Shown here in pieces: positions 54,839-63,434 of a stretch of DNA of 64,000 nucleotides. The notes beneath the pieces are model-generated. The model was not told the origin of the DNA. It worked only from the letters and a program-made list of their open reading frames with translations, and did not search any database. The stretch lies in NCBI RefSeq assembly GCF_018390605.1, contig NZ_JAHBGD010000024.1, forward strand, positions 372,001 through 436,000. Reading direction: 5' to 3'. This DNA is from Ancylobacter defluvii. GTDB lineage: Bacteria; Pseudomonadota; Alphaproteobacteria; Rhizobiales; Xanthobacteraceae. The stretch's first letter is position 1, and each line of letters starts with the position of its first letter. Position numbers and translations under genes: made by a program.

Positions 54839-56239
54839 ATGGATGATACCCGTAACACGGCGGAAGACCGCCGCGACGACGAGATCGTGGAAACCGCCGC
54901 GCGCGCCGCCCACGTCGCCGCCGAAATCGCCGAAGAACACCCCGCCGACATTGCCGCTGCCCTTGACGAGGAGGAGCCCGAGGTCGCCTCGGCGGTGCTC
55001 GCCAGCCTGCCGCGCGAGAAGCAGATCGAGATCCTCGATTTGCCCGACTTCGATCTCTCCGGCGATCTCATTGAAGCGTTGCCGGACGACGAGGCGATAC
55101 GCCTTCTCTCCGAGCTGTCGGCCGACCGTGCCGCCGACCTGTTCCGCTGGATGGAGGAGCCGGCGCGCTCGCACCTGTTCTCGCGGCTGCCGCCGGCGAC
55201 GCAGGCGGAGCTGAACCGGCTGCTCTCCTGGCCCGAACACACCGCCGGCAGCCTGATGACCACCGAATTCGTCTCGGTGCCGTCGAGCTGGACGATCGGC
55301 GATACCCTGCGCCATATCCGTGCCATCGAGCGCACGCGCGAGACCATCTACGCCATCTACGTGCTCGACCCGGCGACCCACAAGCTGTTGCAGGCGGTGA
55401 CGCTGCGCCGGCTGATCATCGGCGAGCCGCAGCAGCCGATCCTCTCCGCCGCCCCGGCGCACGACCCGATCACCGTCGATCCGCTGATGGACCGCGAGGA
55501 CGTGGCGCGACTGATCTCGAAATACGACCTGCTCGCCGTGCCGGTCATCGATGCCAACGAGCAGGTGCTCGGCATCGTCACCGTCGACGACATGATCGAC
55601 GCCATCATCGAGGAGGGTACCGAGGACGCGCAGAAGTTCGGCGGCATGGAGGCGCTGGACGAGCCCTACATGGAAATCGGCTTCCTCGCCATGCTGAAGA
55701 AGCGCGCCGGCTGGCTGTCGATCCTGTTCCTCGGCGAGATGCTCACAGCGAGCGCCATGCAGCATTTCGAGGACGAACTGGAGCGCGCCATCGTGCTCAC
55801 CCTGTTCATCCCGCTGATCATGAGCTCGGGCGGCAATTCCGGCTCGCAGGCGACCTCGCTGATCATCCGCGCGCTCGCCCTGCATGAGATCAAGCTCGGC
55901 GACTGGTGGCGGGTCGCCCTGCGCGAGCTCCCCTCCGGCTTCGTGCTCGGCGCCATTCTCGGCACGCTCGGCATGACGCGCATCACCATCTGGCAACTCG
56001 CCGGCTTCCACGATTATGGCGAGCACTGGGTGCTGGTGGCGGCGACCGTCGGCTCGGCGCTGGTGGCCATCGTCACCTTCGGCTCGCTGATCGGCTCGAT
56101 GCTGCCCTTCGTGCTCAGGCGGGCCGGCTTCGACCCGGCAAGCGCCTCGGCACCCTTCGTCGCCACCTTCATCGATGTGACCGGCCTCGTGATCTATTTC
56201 AGCGTGGCGCTGGCGATCCTGCACGGCACGCTGCTGTAG
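54839..56239 (+). CDS. mgtE: Magnesium transporter MgtE
   Basis: 466 aa. An N-terminal helical MgtE_N domain (about 25-135, LPREKQIEILDLPDFDLSGD, LSELSADRAADLFRWMEEPA) is followed by two CBS domains (about 140-262), then five transmembrane helices with the pore signature SSGGNSGSQATSLIIRALAL and FVATFIDVTGLVIYFSVALA. It is a Mg2+-gated Mg2+/Co2+ channel. Length matches the family. No M-box-like riboswitch was apparent. It lies between the two cofactor blocks and is convergent with the DUF1059 gene. Confidence 0.95.
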   Translation: MDDTRNTAEDRRDDEIVETAARAAHVAAEIAEEHPADIAAALDEEEPEVASAVLASLPREKQIEILDLPDFDLSGDLIEALPDDEAIRLLSELSADRAADLFRWMEEPARSHLFSRLPPATQAELNRLLSWPEHTAGSLMTTEFVSVPSSWTIGDTLRHIRAIERTRETIYAIYVLDPATHKLLQAVTLRRLIIGEPQQPILSAAPAHDPITVDPLMDREDVARLISKYDLLAVPVIDANEQVLGIVTVDDMIDAIIEEGTEDAQKFGGMEALDEPYMEIGFLAMLKKRAGWLSILFLGEMLTASAMQHFEDELERAIVLTLFIPLIMSSGGNSGSQATSLIIRALALHEIKLGDWWRVALRELPSGFVLGAILGTLGMTRITIWQLAGFHDYGEHWVLVAATVGSALVAIVTFGSLIGSMLPFVLRRAGFDPASASAPFVATFIDVTGLVIYFSVALAILHGTLL

Positions 56240-56257
56240 CGCCGGCGCTCCAGCACT

Positions 56258-56283
56258 CCGCCCCTCGCAGCATCGAGGGGCGG
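56258..56283. terminator. Hairpin between convergent mgtE and DUF1059 genes
   Basis: CCGCCCCTCG (56258-56267) pairs with CGAGGGGCGG (56274-56283) around CAGCAT, 18 nt after the mgtE stop. There is no T tract, so it is a probable but weak terminator. Confidence 0.5.
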
Positions 56284-56295
56284 GATGCCCTCGTG

Positions 56296-56508
56296 TCAGG
56301 CGGCGCGCGGAGCGGCCGCCGGCGGCGTTCCCTGGTGGATTACCTTCTTCATCTCGCCGCGGAGTTCCGGCGTGTCCGTGTGGCCGTGCATGGCGACGGC
56401 GTGCTGGACGGCCGCCTCCATCAATTCCTTTTCCGTGTCGGCGGCCATCGCCAGCGTACATTTCTTGTCGCTGGGCATTTCCCGGCAATCGATGAAATAG
56501 CGTCCCAT
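56296..56508 (-). CDS. DUF1059 domain protein
   Basis: 70 aa from the ATG at 56508, which has GGGAGG 4 nt upstream; the longer frame to 56568 is not needed. MGRYFIDCREMPSDKKCTLA, followed by MAADTEKELMEAAVQHAVAM and HGHTDTPELRGEMKKVI, is the DUF1059 pattern, with two conserved cysteines near the N-terminus. The function is unknown. It is transcribed against mgtE and the second cofactor block, so it interrupts the C1 cluster. The 242-nt gap upstream to 56750 holds an 18-bp tandem repeat. Confidence 0.85.
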   Translation of the reverse strand: MGRYFIDCREMPSDKKCTLAMAADTEKELMEAAVQHAVAMHGHTDTPELRGEMKKVIHQGTPPAAAPRAA

Positions 56509-56641
56509 ATGCGCCTCCCTGGTCAGGGCGCCGCTCGGGGAACATCCCATCATGCGGTCGGCATCCACCGCACGGCGGCACCTCAGGGAAAGCTACGCCC
56601 GCCGGCAACACCGGGCAAATCACGAAGGACGCATCGCCCTC

Positions 56642-56685
56642 GCCCACCCGCCGGCCCCCGCCCACCCGCCGGCCCGCCCACCGGC
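56642..56685. repeat. 18-bp GC-rich tandem repeat upstream of the beta-RFAP synthase gene
   Basis: GCCCACCCGCCGGCCC occurs at 56642-56657 and again at 56660-56675, followed by the shorter GCCCACCGGC (56676-56685). It ends about 65 nt before the start codon of the next gene. Confidence 0.7.
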
Positions 56686-56750
56686 AAATGGTCGCGGCCC
56701 GATTGCCCTTGGCGGCGACGGGGCTCTACCATGGCCGGGAGGAAACGCCC

Positions 56751-57761
56751 GTGAACGATAATACCCAGTCCATCGCACGCCCCGGCCGGCAGACCCATGC
56801 GAACGGGGTCCGCATCATCGCGCCGGCACGGCTGCATCTCGGCTTCCTCGATCTCTCCGGCAGCCTCGGCCGCCGCTTCGGCAGTCTCGGCCTTACGCTC
56901 GACCAGCCGACGCTATCGCTGAAGATGGTGCCGGCGGACGAACTCACCGCGACCGGTCCCGACGCCTCCCGTGCCCGTGCCGCGGTGGAGCGGGTGGCGA
57001 CGCATTTCGAGTTCGATCCTCGCGTCGCCATCACGGTGGAGCGGGCATTGCCGCCGCATGCCGGGCTCGGTTCCGGCACGCAGCTGGCGCTCGCCGCCGG
57101 TTCGGCGCTCGCCATGCTGCGCGGCCGGCCGCTCGACGCCCGCACCCTCACCGCCGCGCTCGACCGCGGCGCGCGCTCGGGCATCGGAATGGGCGCCTTC
57201 GCGGAAGGCGGCGTGCTGCTCGACGGCGGCAAGGCCGCCGGCCGCGACACCCCGCCACCCATCCTTGCCCGCCATCCGTTCCCGGCGGACTGGCGCCTCC
57301 TGCTCGCCTTCGACGACAAGTCGCAGGGCCTGAGCGGCAGCGAAGAGGTCACGGCGATGAATGCGCTGCCGCCCTTCGAAGACACGCTGGCCGGCCACCT
57401 CTGCCGACTGACCCTCATGGTCGCCCTGCCGGCGCTGGTCGAGCAGGACTGCGCCGCCTTCGGCGCCGCCATCGGCGAGATCCAGGCCCGGCTCGGCGAT
57501 CACTATGCCCGCGCGCAGGGCGGGCGCTATACCAGCAAGGATGTCGCGGCGGCCATGGAGTTCGCCGCCGCCGAAGGTGCCTCCGGCGTCGGCCAGAGTT
57601 CATGGGGGCCGACCGGCTTCGCCATTCTCGGCGCGCCCGACGCCGCAGAGCAGCTGGCAGCGCGGCTGCGCCAACGCTTCGCCCACCGGCCGAACCTGTC
57701 CTTCGAGGTGGCGCGCGGCCGAAACGCCGGCGCGCGCACCGAGTGGCTCGGCACCGACTGA
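56751..57761 (+). CDS. mptG: Beta-ribofuranosylaminobenzene 5'-phosphate synthase (beta-RFAP synthase)
   Basis: 336 aa from a GTG at 56751 with GGAGGA about 7 nt upstream. It is a GHMP-kinase-superfamily enzyme that condenses 4-hydroxybenzoate (or p-aminobenzoate) with PRPP, the committed step of H4MPT synthesis. IIAPARLHLGFLDLSGSLGR at the N-terminus, the glycine-rich loop PPHAGLGSGTQLALAAGSAL, GARSGIGMGAFAEGGVLLDG and SSWGPTGFAILG are typical. The corresponding gene in Methylorubrum extorquens is in its H4MPT cluster. It starts the second block; mtdB follows after 20 nt. Confidence 0.92.
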   Translation: MNDNTQSIARPGRQTHANGVRIIAPARLHLGFLDLSGSLGRRFGSLGLTLDQPTLSLKMVPADELTATGPDASRARAAVERVATHFEFDPRVAITVERALPPHAGLGSGTQLALAAGSALAMLRGRPLDARTLTAALDRGARSGIGMGAFAEGGVLLDGGKAAGRDTPPPILARHPFPADWRLLLAFDDKSQGLSGSEEVTAMNALPPFEDTLAGHLCRLTLMVALPALVEQDCAAFGAAIGEIQARLGDHYARAQGGRYTSKDVAAAMEFAAAEGASGVGQSSWGPTGFAILGAPDAAEQLAARLRQRFAHRPNLSFEVARGRNAGARTEWLGTD

Positions 57762-57781
57762 CCCCCTGGGAGAACCACGGA

Positions 57782-58678
57782 ATGGACGAGCACGCGCCGA
57801 TCCTGCACATCGTCTCGCCCCTGCGCCACATCAGCCCCTTCGACGTCAACATGGCGGTCGATGCCGGCTATGCGACCATCCTTCCCTACAGCCAGGTCAC
57901 GCTGGAGGAGATCGGCGAACTGGTGCAGGACATGATGTTCTCGCGCCCGCCCGCCGGCGCGCCGCGCACCGGCCTGTTCATCGGCGGCAAGGATGCCGGC
58001 CTGGCGCTCGACATGGCCGACCGGGCGCGGGAGGTGCTGTTCCCGCCGTTCCAGATCTCGGTGTTCGTCGACCCGGCGGGCGCCTTCACCACGGCAGCCG
58101 CCATGGTGGCGGAGGTCGAACGCCACCTGCGCATGCTGCATCCGCAGGGCCTGGAAAACGCCAAGGTGCAGGTCTATGGCGCCACCGGCGTCGTCGGCGG
58201 CATTGCCGGCGTGCTCGCCGCCCGCGCCGGCGCTGAGGTGACGCTGGTGAGCCATCGCGACATAGAGAGCGTCGAGGCCAAGGCCCGCGACTTCGCCGGC
58301 CGCTTCAGCGTCTCGCTCGCCTGTGCCGCCGCCCGCAGCGAGGAGGACAAGCGCGCGCTGCTCCCCGAGGCGGATGTGGTGCTCGCCTGCGGCAAGGCCG
58401 GCGTCGAGATCCTCTCCGCCGACGCGCTTGCCGCGGCCTCTGCCCTCAAGGTGGCCGCCGACATCAACGCGGTGCCGCCCGCCGGCATCGAGGGGATCGA
58501 TGCGATGGCGAACGGCGTCGCCCTGCCGGGCGGTGCGCTCGGCATCGGCGCGCTGACCATCGGCCAGCTCAAATATCAGGTGCAGCACGAGTTGCTGAAG
58601 CGCATGCGGGTCGCCGAGGGTCCGCTCGACATCGGCGTCGAGGTTGCCTTCGACCTCGCCCGGTCGCTGGCCAGCTGA
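57782..58678 (+). CDS. mtdB: Methylene-tetrahydromethanopterin dehydrogenase MtdB
   Basis: 298 aa from the ATG at 57782 with GGGAGA upstream. It oxidises methylene-H4MPT to methenyl-H4MPT with NAD(P)+, the main step of formaldehyde oxidation in methylotrophs. ILHIVSPLRHISPFDVNMAV, YATILPYSQVTLEEIGELVQ and the Rossmann motif VYGATGVVGGIAGVLAARAG are family marks, with LPGGALGIGALTIGQLKYQV near the C-terminus. The length is as expected (about 290-300). mch, fae and fhc, needed before and after this step, are not in the window. Confidence 0.94.
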   Translation: MDEHAPILHIVSPLRHISPFDVNMAVDAGYATILPYSQVTLEEIGELVQDMMFSRPPAGAPRTGLFIGGKDAGLALDMADRAREVLFPPFQISVFVDPAGAFTTAAAMVAEVERHLRMLHPQGLENAKVQVYGATGVVGGIAGVLAARAGAEVTLVSHRDIESVEAKARDFAGRFSVSLACAAARSEEDKRALLPEADVVLACGKAGVEILSADALAAASALKVAADINAVPPAGIEGIDAMANGVALPGGALGIGALTIGQLKYQVQHELLKRMRVAEGPLDIGVEVAFDLARSLAS

Positions 58679-58686
58679 GCCGCCGC

Positions 58687-59811
58687 ATGCCCGACATCGT
58701 GGTCGCCGCCCTTTCCGCCCGCGCCCTGGCGGCGGCGGCGCGGCGCGCCGGTCTCGAACCGCTGGTGATTGACCTGTTCGGCGACGAGGACACCCGCACG
58801 CTCGCGGCCGAGATGGTGCCGCTGCGCCGTCGTGACGGCCTCGCCATCGATGCCGCCGACCTGATCGAAAAATTGGAGATCCACGCCCTTGCGTCGTGGC
58901 CGCTGGTGCTCGGCTCGGGCTTCGAAGCGATGCCGGACCTCGTCGACCGGCTGGCGGCGCGCTGGCGGCTCGCCGGCAATGGCGGCGCGGTGCTGCGGCA
59001 GGTGAAGGATCCGTTCGCGTTCAGCCGGCTACTGGCATCGCTCGACATTGCGCATCCCCGCGTCTTCGCCGATCAGGCGCCAGCCGGTATGGAGGCGTTG
59101 GAAAAGGCCATCGGCGCTTCCGGCGGCGGCCATATCCATCCGGCGCAGCGGGTGCAGGCAAACGGCCACTATCTGCAGGAGCGCATCGAGGGCCGTACCA
59201 TCTCGGCACTGTTTCTCGCCAATGGAGCCGAGGCCCGCCTTCTCGCCTTTTCCGGGCAATGGTGCGCGCCCGACGCCGCCTCGCCCTATCGCTACGGCGG
59301 CGCCGCCGGGCCGATAGCGGTGCCGTTGTCCGTCGAACACGGCGTCGCCAAGGCGCTGGACCGTCTTGCCGGCGCCACCGGGCTGCTCGGTCTCGCCAGC
59401 GCCGACCTCATCCTGTCGCGCGACGGCTGGAGCCTCATCGAGCTCAACCCGCGACCGGGGGCGACGCTGGACATCTTCGACCGCCCGCCGCTGCCGCCGC
59501 TGCTGCACCTGCATCTCGACGCCTGCGAAGGCCGCCTGCCGGACCTTGCGCCGCTGCGCCCCGGCCCGGAATTCGGCGCCCGGGCCGCCGGCATTCTCTA
59601 TGCGACGGCCGAGTGCGAGATGCGCCTCGACAGCTTGCCGCCCCACACCGCCGATCGCCCTGCCTTCGGCACGCGGCTGCACCCCGGCGAGCCGGTCTGC
59701 ACGGTCTTCGGCGAGGGACACGATGCCGAGGAGGCACGCGGCGTGATGCTGTTGCGCACGGATGCGCTGTGGAAGGCGATGCAGCGCGCCAGCCTCGGGG
59801 CAACGAAGTGA
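58687..59811 (+). CDS. ATP-grasp protein of the H4MPT cluster
   Basis: 374 aa, 8 nt after mtdB. The N-terminal preATP-grasp part is IVVAALSARALAAAARRAGL. The ATP-grasp core contains YLQERIEGRTISALFLANGA and LGLASADLILSRDGWSLIEL, then NPRPGATLDIFDR with the metal-binding asparagine. It should ligate a carboxylate to an amine or similar. Methylotroph genomes keep such an ATP-grasp gene (one of the orf5/orf7/orf17 set of M. extorquens, numbering from memory) in the H4MPT cluster. The precise ligation is not known. Confidence 0.82.
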   Translation: MPDIVVAALSARALAAAARRAGLEPLVIDLFGDEDTRTLAAEMVPLRRRDGLAIDAADLIEKLEIHALASWPLVLGSGFEAMPDLVDRLAARWRLAGNGGAVLRQVKDPFAFSRLLASLDIAHPRVFADQAPAGMEALEKAIGASGGGHIHPAQRVQANGHYLQERIEGRTISALFLANGAEARLLAFSGQWCAPDAASPYRYGGAAGPIAVPLSVEHGVAKALDRLAGATGLLGLASADLILSRDGWSLIELNPRPGATLDIFDRPPLPPLLHLHLDACEGRLPDLAPLRPGPEFGARAAGILYATAECEMRLDSLPPHTADRPAFGTRLHPGEPVCTVFGEGHDAEEARGVMLLRTDALWKAMQRASLGATK

Positions 59812-59887
59812 GGATGGACATGCAGCCGGATCCCATCCGCATCGATACATCCCCGCTTGGTGCCACGATTGCGGGGCGGACGCGGCC

Positions 59888-60709
59888 ATGACGGCGGCCG
59901 AGATCGAAGCCGCGTTTCTCGGCGCCTGCTTTGCCGAGCTCGACGCGCTCAAGCCCGGCAATGTGCACCGCTTCGCCGCCGGTCACGGCATGGAGGTCGC
60001 GCATTTCGAGACCGCCGCCCGCGCCGCCGCGCCGGCGATCGCCCGCCCCGGCGCTTCGGCCGGTGCGCGCATTGAGGCGGCGGTAACCGCCTCGCTGGCC
60101 GTCACCGGTCTCAATACCAATCTCGGCATCCTGCTGCTCTGTGCCCCGCTCGCCGCCGCGGCCGAGCGACCGGCACCGTTGCGCGAGGCACTCGGCGAAG
60201 TGTTGGCGGCACTCGATATGGCGGATGCCGCCGCAGTCTTCCGCGCCATCGCCGCCGCCAGTCCCGGCGGGCTCGGCCGGCGCGCCGATCACGATGTCAG
60301 CGCGCCCCCGACCATCGGTTTGCTGGATGCGATGAGGCTCGCCGCCGATGATGATCGTATCGCCCGGCAATTCGTCACCGGCTTCGCGGATGTGTTCGAT
60401 ATCGGCGTCGCCGGTTTGCGCGCGCGCGCCGATGCCGCACCGGAGGCGCGCACGGAAGCCGCCTATCTCGCCTTCCTCAAGGCCTTTCCCGACAGCCATA
60501 TCGGCCGCAAGTTCGGCCGCCCGACCGCCGAGGCGGTGGAGCGGGAGGCGCGGGAGATCGCCGCCGGCATCGATTGGCACGCCCCGGCCGCGCAGCGCCA
60601 TCCGCCGCTTGCCGCCTTCGACGCCAGCCTGAAGGCGCGCGGGCTCAATCCCGGCACCAGCGCCGACCTGACGGTGGCCAGCCTGTTCGCCGCTGCGCTC
60701 AACCCATGA
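59888..60709 (+). CDS. CitG-like (triphosphoribosyl-dephospho-CoA synthase family) protein
   Basis: 273 aa from the ATG at 59888. LDALKPGNVHRFAAGHGMEV and AVTGLNTNLGILLLCAPLAA are the CitG/MdcB signature; RADHDVSAPPTIGLLDAMRL and FPDSHIGRKFGR follow. True CitG makes the citrate-lyase prosthetic precursor. Here no citrate or malonate lyase genes are present, and the neighbours are H4MPT genes, so it likely transfers a ribosyl-phosphate-type group in cofactor synthesis (inference). Its 3' end overlaps the convergent HisA-like gene by 11 nt. Confidence 0.8.
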   Translation: MTAAEIEAAFLGACFAELDALKPGNVHRFAAGHGMEVAHFETAARAAAPAIARPGASAGARIEAAVTASLAVTGLNTNLGILLLCAPLAAAAERPAPLREALGEVLAALDMADAAAVFRAIAAASPGGLGRRADHDVSAPPTIGLLDAMRLAADDDRIARQFVTGFADVFDIGVAGLRARADAAPEARTEAAYLAFLKAFPDSHIGRKFGRPTAEAVEREAREIAAGIDWHAPAAQRHPPLAAFDASLKARGLNPGTSADLTVASLFAAALNP

Positions 60710-61376
60710 CCGCGGCGAGGTCGGCGGCACCAAGCCGGCCGTCATGCAGCGCACTCGCCAGCAGCACCCCGGCAATGCCGAGATCTGCCAGCCGGCGGAG
60801 ATCCTCCGCGTCGCGCACGCCGCCGGCGGCGTAGATGCGGCGTCCCTCCGCCCGCGCCAGCGTCGCACGCAGGCGGTCATAGTCCGGCCCGGTATCGCCG
60901 CCGACGCGGGCGAGCGTCATCACGATCACCTCGTCGGGCCAGAGTTCGGCCCGCTCATGCAGTTCGGCCGGCCCGCGCCGCCCTTCCGGGCCGTGGTCGA
61001 GCGAGAGGACGCTCGCACCCTCGCGCAGCGCGGCACGGCCGCTTTCGGCATCGCCCATCGATTCGGTACCGAGCACGCGGCGCAGGCCCGGCCCGGCCCC
61101 GGCGAGCCTCACCTCGCCGGCATCGATCCACAGCCGTTCGAAGTTCTGCGCCAATTCCGCCAGCTCGGCCCGGTGCGGCTCCCGGCCGGCAATAGCATCG
61201 AGATCGGCGACATAGAGGGTGCGGAACGGCGCCAGTTCGCGCAGCGCCTGCGCGATGCGAACCGGCTCCGCGCCCTCGCAGAGGCCAGAGGCTATGGGGC
61301 GATAATTCGCACGGTCGCCGCGCCGCGCATGCACGACGACGCCTCCCATCAGGTCGATCACCGGTATAAGTTCCAC
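60699..61376 (-). CDS. HisA/HisF-like TIM-barrel protein, antisense within the C1-cofactor operon
   Basis: 225 aa from a GTG at 61376 with GGCGGAG about 8 nt upstream. VELIPVIDLMGGVVVHARRG, YRPIASGLCEGAEPVRIAQA, and LYVADLDAIAGREPHRAELA show the half-barrel repeats of HisA. YAAGGVRDAEDLRRLADLGI shows the phosphate-binding loop. It is not in a histidine operon and is shorter than typical HisA. Related genes occur in the H4MPT clusters of methylotrophs and methanogens; the reaction is unknown to me. It is the only cluster gene on the minus strand: convergent overlap with the CitG-like gene, and only 28 nt divergent from the MfnD-like gene. Confidence 0.82.
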   Translation of the reverse strand: MELIPVIDLMGGVVVHARRGDRANYRPIASGLCEGAEPVRIAQALRELAPFRTLYVADLDAIAGREPHRAELAELAQNFERLWIDAGEVRLAGAGPGLRRVLGTESMGDAESGRAALREGASVLSLDHGPEGRRGPAELHERAELWPDEVIVMTLARVGGDTGPDYDRLRATLARAEGRRIYAAGGVRDAEDLRRLADLGIAGVLLASALHDGRLGAADLAAVMG

Positions 61377-61404
61377 TCGGATAGGCTCCGCCGCGAAGGG
61401 TTCG

Positions 61405-62367
61405 ATGCTGGTTCTGGTGTGTGAGTTTGTAACCGGAGGCGGGCTGCGAGGCGAAGCGCTTTCGCCCTCGCTCGCCACCGAGGGCGCGCTGATGCGCGAC
61501 ACGCTGGTCGGCGATCTCGAAGACCTGCCCGGCGTCCGGGTCATCACCACCCATGACGACCGCCTGCCACCACCGGCGCGCGGCGACAGCCGGCCCATCG
61601 CCGCAGATGAGGACGCGCGGACGATCTGGGACGAACTCGCCGCCGCTGCCGATGCCGCCTGGCCGGTCGCGCCGGAAACCGGCGGCGTGATGGAGGCGAT
61701 GGTCGCGCGACTGCGCCAGCACAATCGCCGCGTCCTCGCATCCGATGCCGAAACGCTGCGCCTTTGCGCCAGCAAATACGCCACCGCCGCCCGCCTCGCC
61801 GCCGCCGGCATCGCCGTAGTGCCGAGCTGGCGCCCCTCCGGGATTCCGCCGGACATGGCCGCCCCCCTGGTGGTAAAGCCCGATGATGGCGCCGGCAGCC
61901 TCGACATCCGCCTGTGCTCGCGCGCGGAGGTGGCCGCCGCCGGCCCGGAGGCGGTGGTCCAGCCCTATGTCGAGGGCGCGGCCGAAAGCCTCACCCTGCT
62001 CTGCCAGGGCGGGCGGGCGCATGTGCTCGGCATCAACCGCCAGCATGTGGAGATTGTGGAGGGACGCTTCGGCTTCCACGGCGTCACCGTCGGCATCCGT
62101 CCGCCGGCTGCGCGTGAGACCGGGATGGCGCAGGCGATCCACACCGCACTTCCGGGCTTGCATGGGCTGGTCGGCGTCGATTATCTGGCGACGCCCGCCG
62201 GGCCGGTGGTGGTCGAGGTCAATCCGCGGCTGACCACCTCCTATGCCGGGCTGCGGCGGGCGCTCGGTGTCAACGTCCTCGCCTTCGTCGCCGATCTCAT
62301 CCGCGACGGCGCGGTGCCGGAGCTGCCGCATCTTCCCCTGCCCACCCCGGTTGAGGTGCTTGTGTGA
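61405..62367 (+). CDS. ATP-grasp ligase, MfnD-like
   Basis: 320 aa from the ATG at 61405 with GAAGGG upstream. LVLVCEFVTGGGLRGEALSP is the distinctive N-terminus. LVVKPDDGAGSLDIRLCSRA, VVQPYVEGAAESLTLLCQGG and VVVEVNPRLTTSYAGLRRAL form the ATP-grasp core. Archaeal MfnD ligates glutamate to tyramine in methanofuran synthesis. In M. extorquens methylofuran a tyrosine replaces tyramine (literature, recalled), so this enzyme probably adds glutamate to that unit. The overlap with the next gene (GTGA), an MfnF homologue, supports the methylofuran assignment. Confidence 0.8.
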   Translation: MLVLVCEFVTGGGLRGEALSPSLATEGALMRDTLVGDLEDLPGVRVITTHDDRLPPPARGDSRPIAADEDARTIWDELAAAADAAWPVAPETGGVMEAMVARLRQHNRRVLASDAETLRLCASKYATAARLAAAGIAVVPSWRPSGIPPDMAAPLVVKPDDGAGSLDIRLCSRAEVAAAGPEAVVQPYVEGAAESLTLLCQGGRAHVLGINRQHVEIVEGRFGFHGVTVGIRPPAARETGMAQAIHTALPGLHGLVGVDYLATPAGPVVVEVNPRLTTSYAGLRRALGVNVLAFVADLIRDGAVPELPHLPLPTPVEVLV

Positions 62368-63407
62368 CGACGATTTCGCGTTTGGGCTGGGATGTCGGCG
62401 GCGCCCATGTGAAGCTGGCCGCCTTCGGCGAGGACGGCCGGCTCGCCGCCGTGCGCATCGCCCCCTGCCCGGTCTGGAAGGGCGCGCACCACCTGGGCGA
62501 GGCGCTGCGCACGTTACGGGCCGAATTCCCGCCCGCCGCCGCTTCCGCCGTCACCATGACCGCCGAGGTCGCCGATCTGTGGCCGGATCGCCATGCCGGC
62601 GTGGTCGGCACCGCGGCCCTGCTGATCGAGGAACTCGGCAGCGCGCCGCTGGCGCTGTTCGCCGGGCCGGAGGGCTTCGTGCCGGCCGACGAGGCCGCGG
62701 CTCATTCGGCGACCATCGGCTCGGCAAACTGGTATGCCACCGCGGCGGTGCTGGCGCATCTGCTGCCCGCCGGCGTGCTGGTCGATATCGGTTCCACCAC
62801 CGCCGATCTCATCGCCTTCGGCGACGGCCGGGTGCAGGCACGCGGCTTCACCGACGCCGAACGGCTCGCCAGCAGCGAACTGCTCTATACCGGCGTGGTC
62901 CGCACACCGGCGATGGCGCTCGCCGAGCGGGCCCCCTTCGCCGGCCGCTTCGTGCCGCTGATGGCGGAACTCTACGCCACCACCGCCGACATCTACCGGC
63001 TGCTCGATCTCCTGCCCGACGATACCGACCTGCACCCGGCCGCCGATGGTGGCGACAAGACCGCCGAGGCCAGCGCCCGCCGGCTGCTGCGCATGGTCGG
63101 CGAGGACCTCACCCCCGCAAACCAGCCGCGCGTGCGCCGCCTCGCCTATCATCTGGGGCAGCAGCAGCTGCACCGCCTTGCCGGCGCGCTCGATGCGGTG
63201 GCCTCGGCACGGGACGACGATGTCGGCCTGGTGGTCGGCGCCGGCATCGGCCGCTTCCTGTCGCGCCAGCTCGCCGAGCGGCGCGGTGCCGCCTATCTCG
63301 ATCTCGCCGACGTCCTCACCGACGATCCCAAGCTGGCCGGCCCGGCGGCCGACTGCGCGCCGGCGGTGGCGGTCGGCCTGTTATCTGCCGCCCTGGCCCA
63401 GGGCTAA
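62364..63407 (+). CDS. MfnF-like H4MPT/methylofuran-linked protein (hydantoinase-fold)
   Basis: 347 aa from a GTG at 62364 that overlaps the previous stop. It is an acetate-kinase/hydantoinase A-like fold: LGWDVGGAHVKLAAF (phosphate 1), VLVDIGSTTADLIAFGDGR (phosphate 2) and GLVVGAGIGRFLSRQLAE (adenosine). It belongs to the family named probable H4MPT-linked C1 transfer pathway protein (TIGR03123, from memory). The archaeal member MfnF couples the aminomethylfuran diphosphate to the glutamyl-tyramine part. Here it would do the matching coupling for methylofuran (inference). Confidence 0.82.
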   Translation: MTTISRLGWDVGGAHVKLAAFGEDGRLAAVRIAPCPVWKGAHHLGEALRTLRAEFPPAAASAVTMTAEVADLWPDRHAGVVGTAALLIEELGSAPLALFAGPEGFVPADEAAAHSATIGSANWYATAAVLAHLLPAGVLVDIGSTTADLIAFGDGRVQARGFTDAERLASSELLYTGVVRTPAMALAERAPFAGRFVPLMAELYATTADIYRLLDLLPDDTDLHPAADGGDKTAEASARRLLRMVGEDLTPANQPRVRRLAYHLGQQQLHRLAGALDAVASARDDDVGLVVGAGIGRFLSRQLAERRGAAYLDLADVLTDDPKLAGPAADCAPAVAVGLLSAALAQG

Positions 63408-63434
63408 CGCATAAAAACAACCGGGAGCGCCTTC

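Noticed and set aside
60699..61376. Histidine biosynthesis gene hisA
   Set aside because: No other his genes are adjacent, the protein is short, and the context is C1-cofactor synthesis; kept as a HisA-like family member only.
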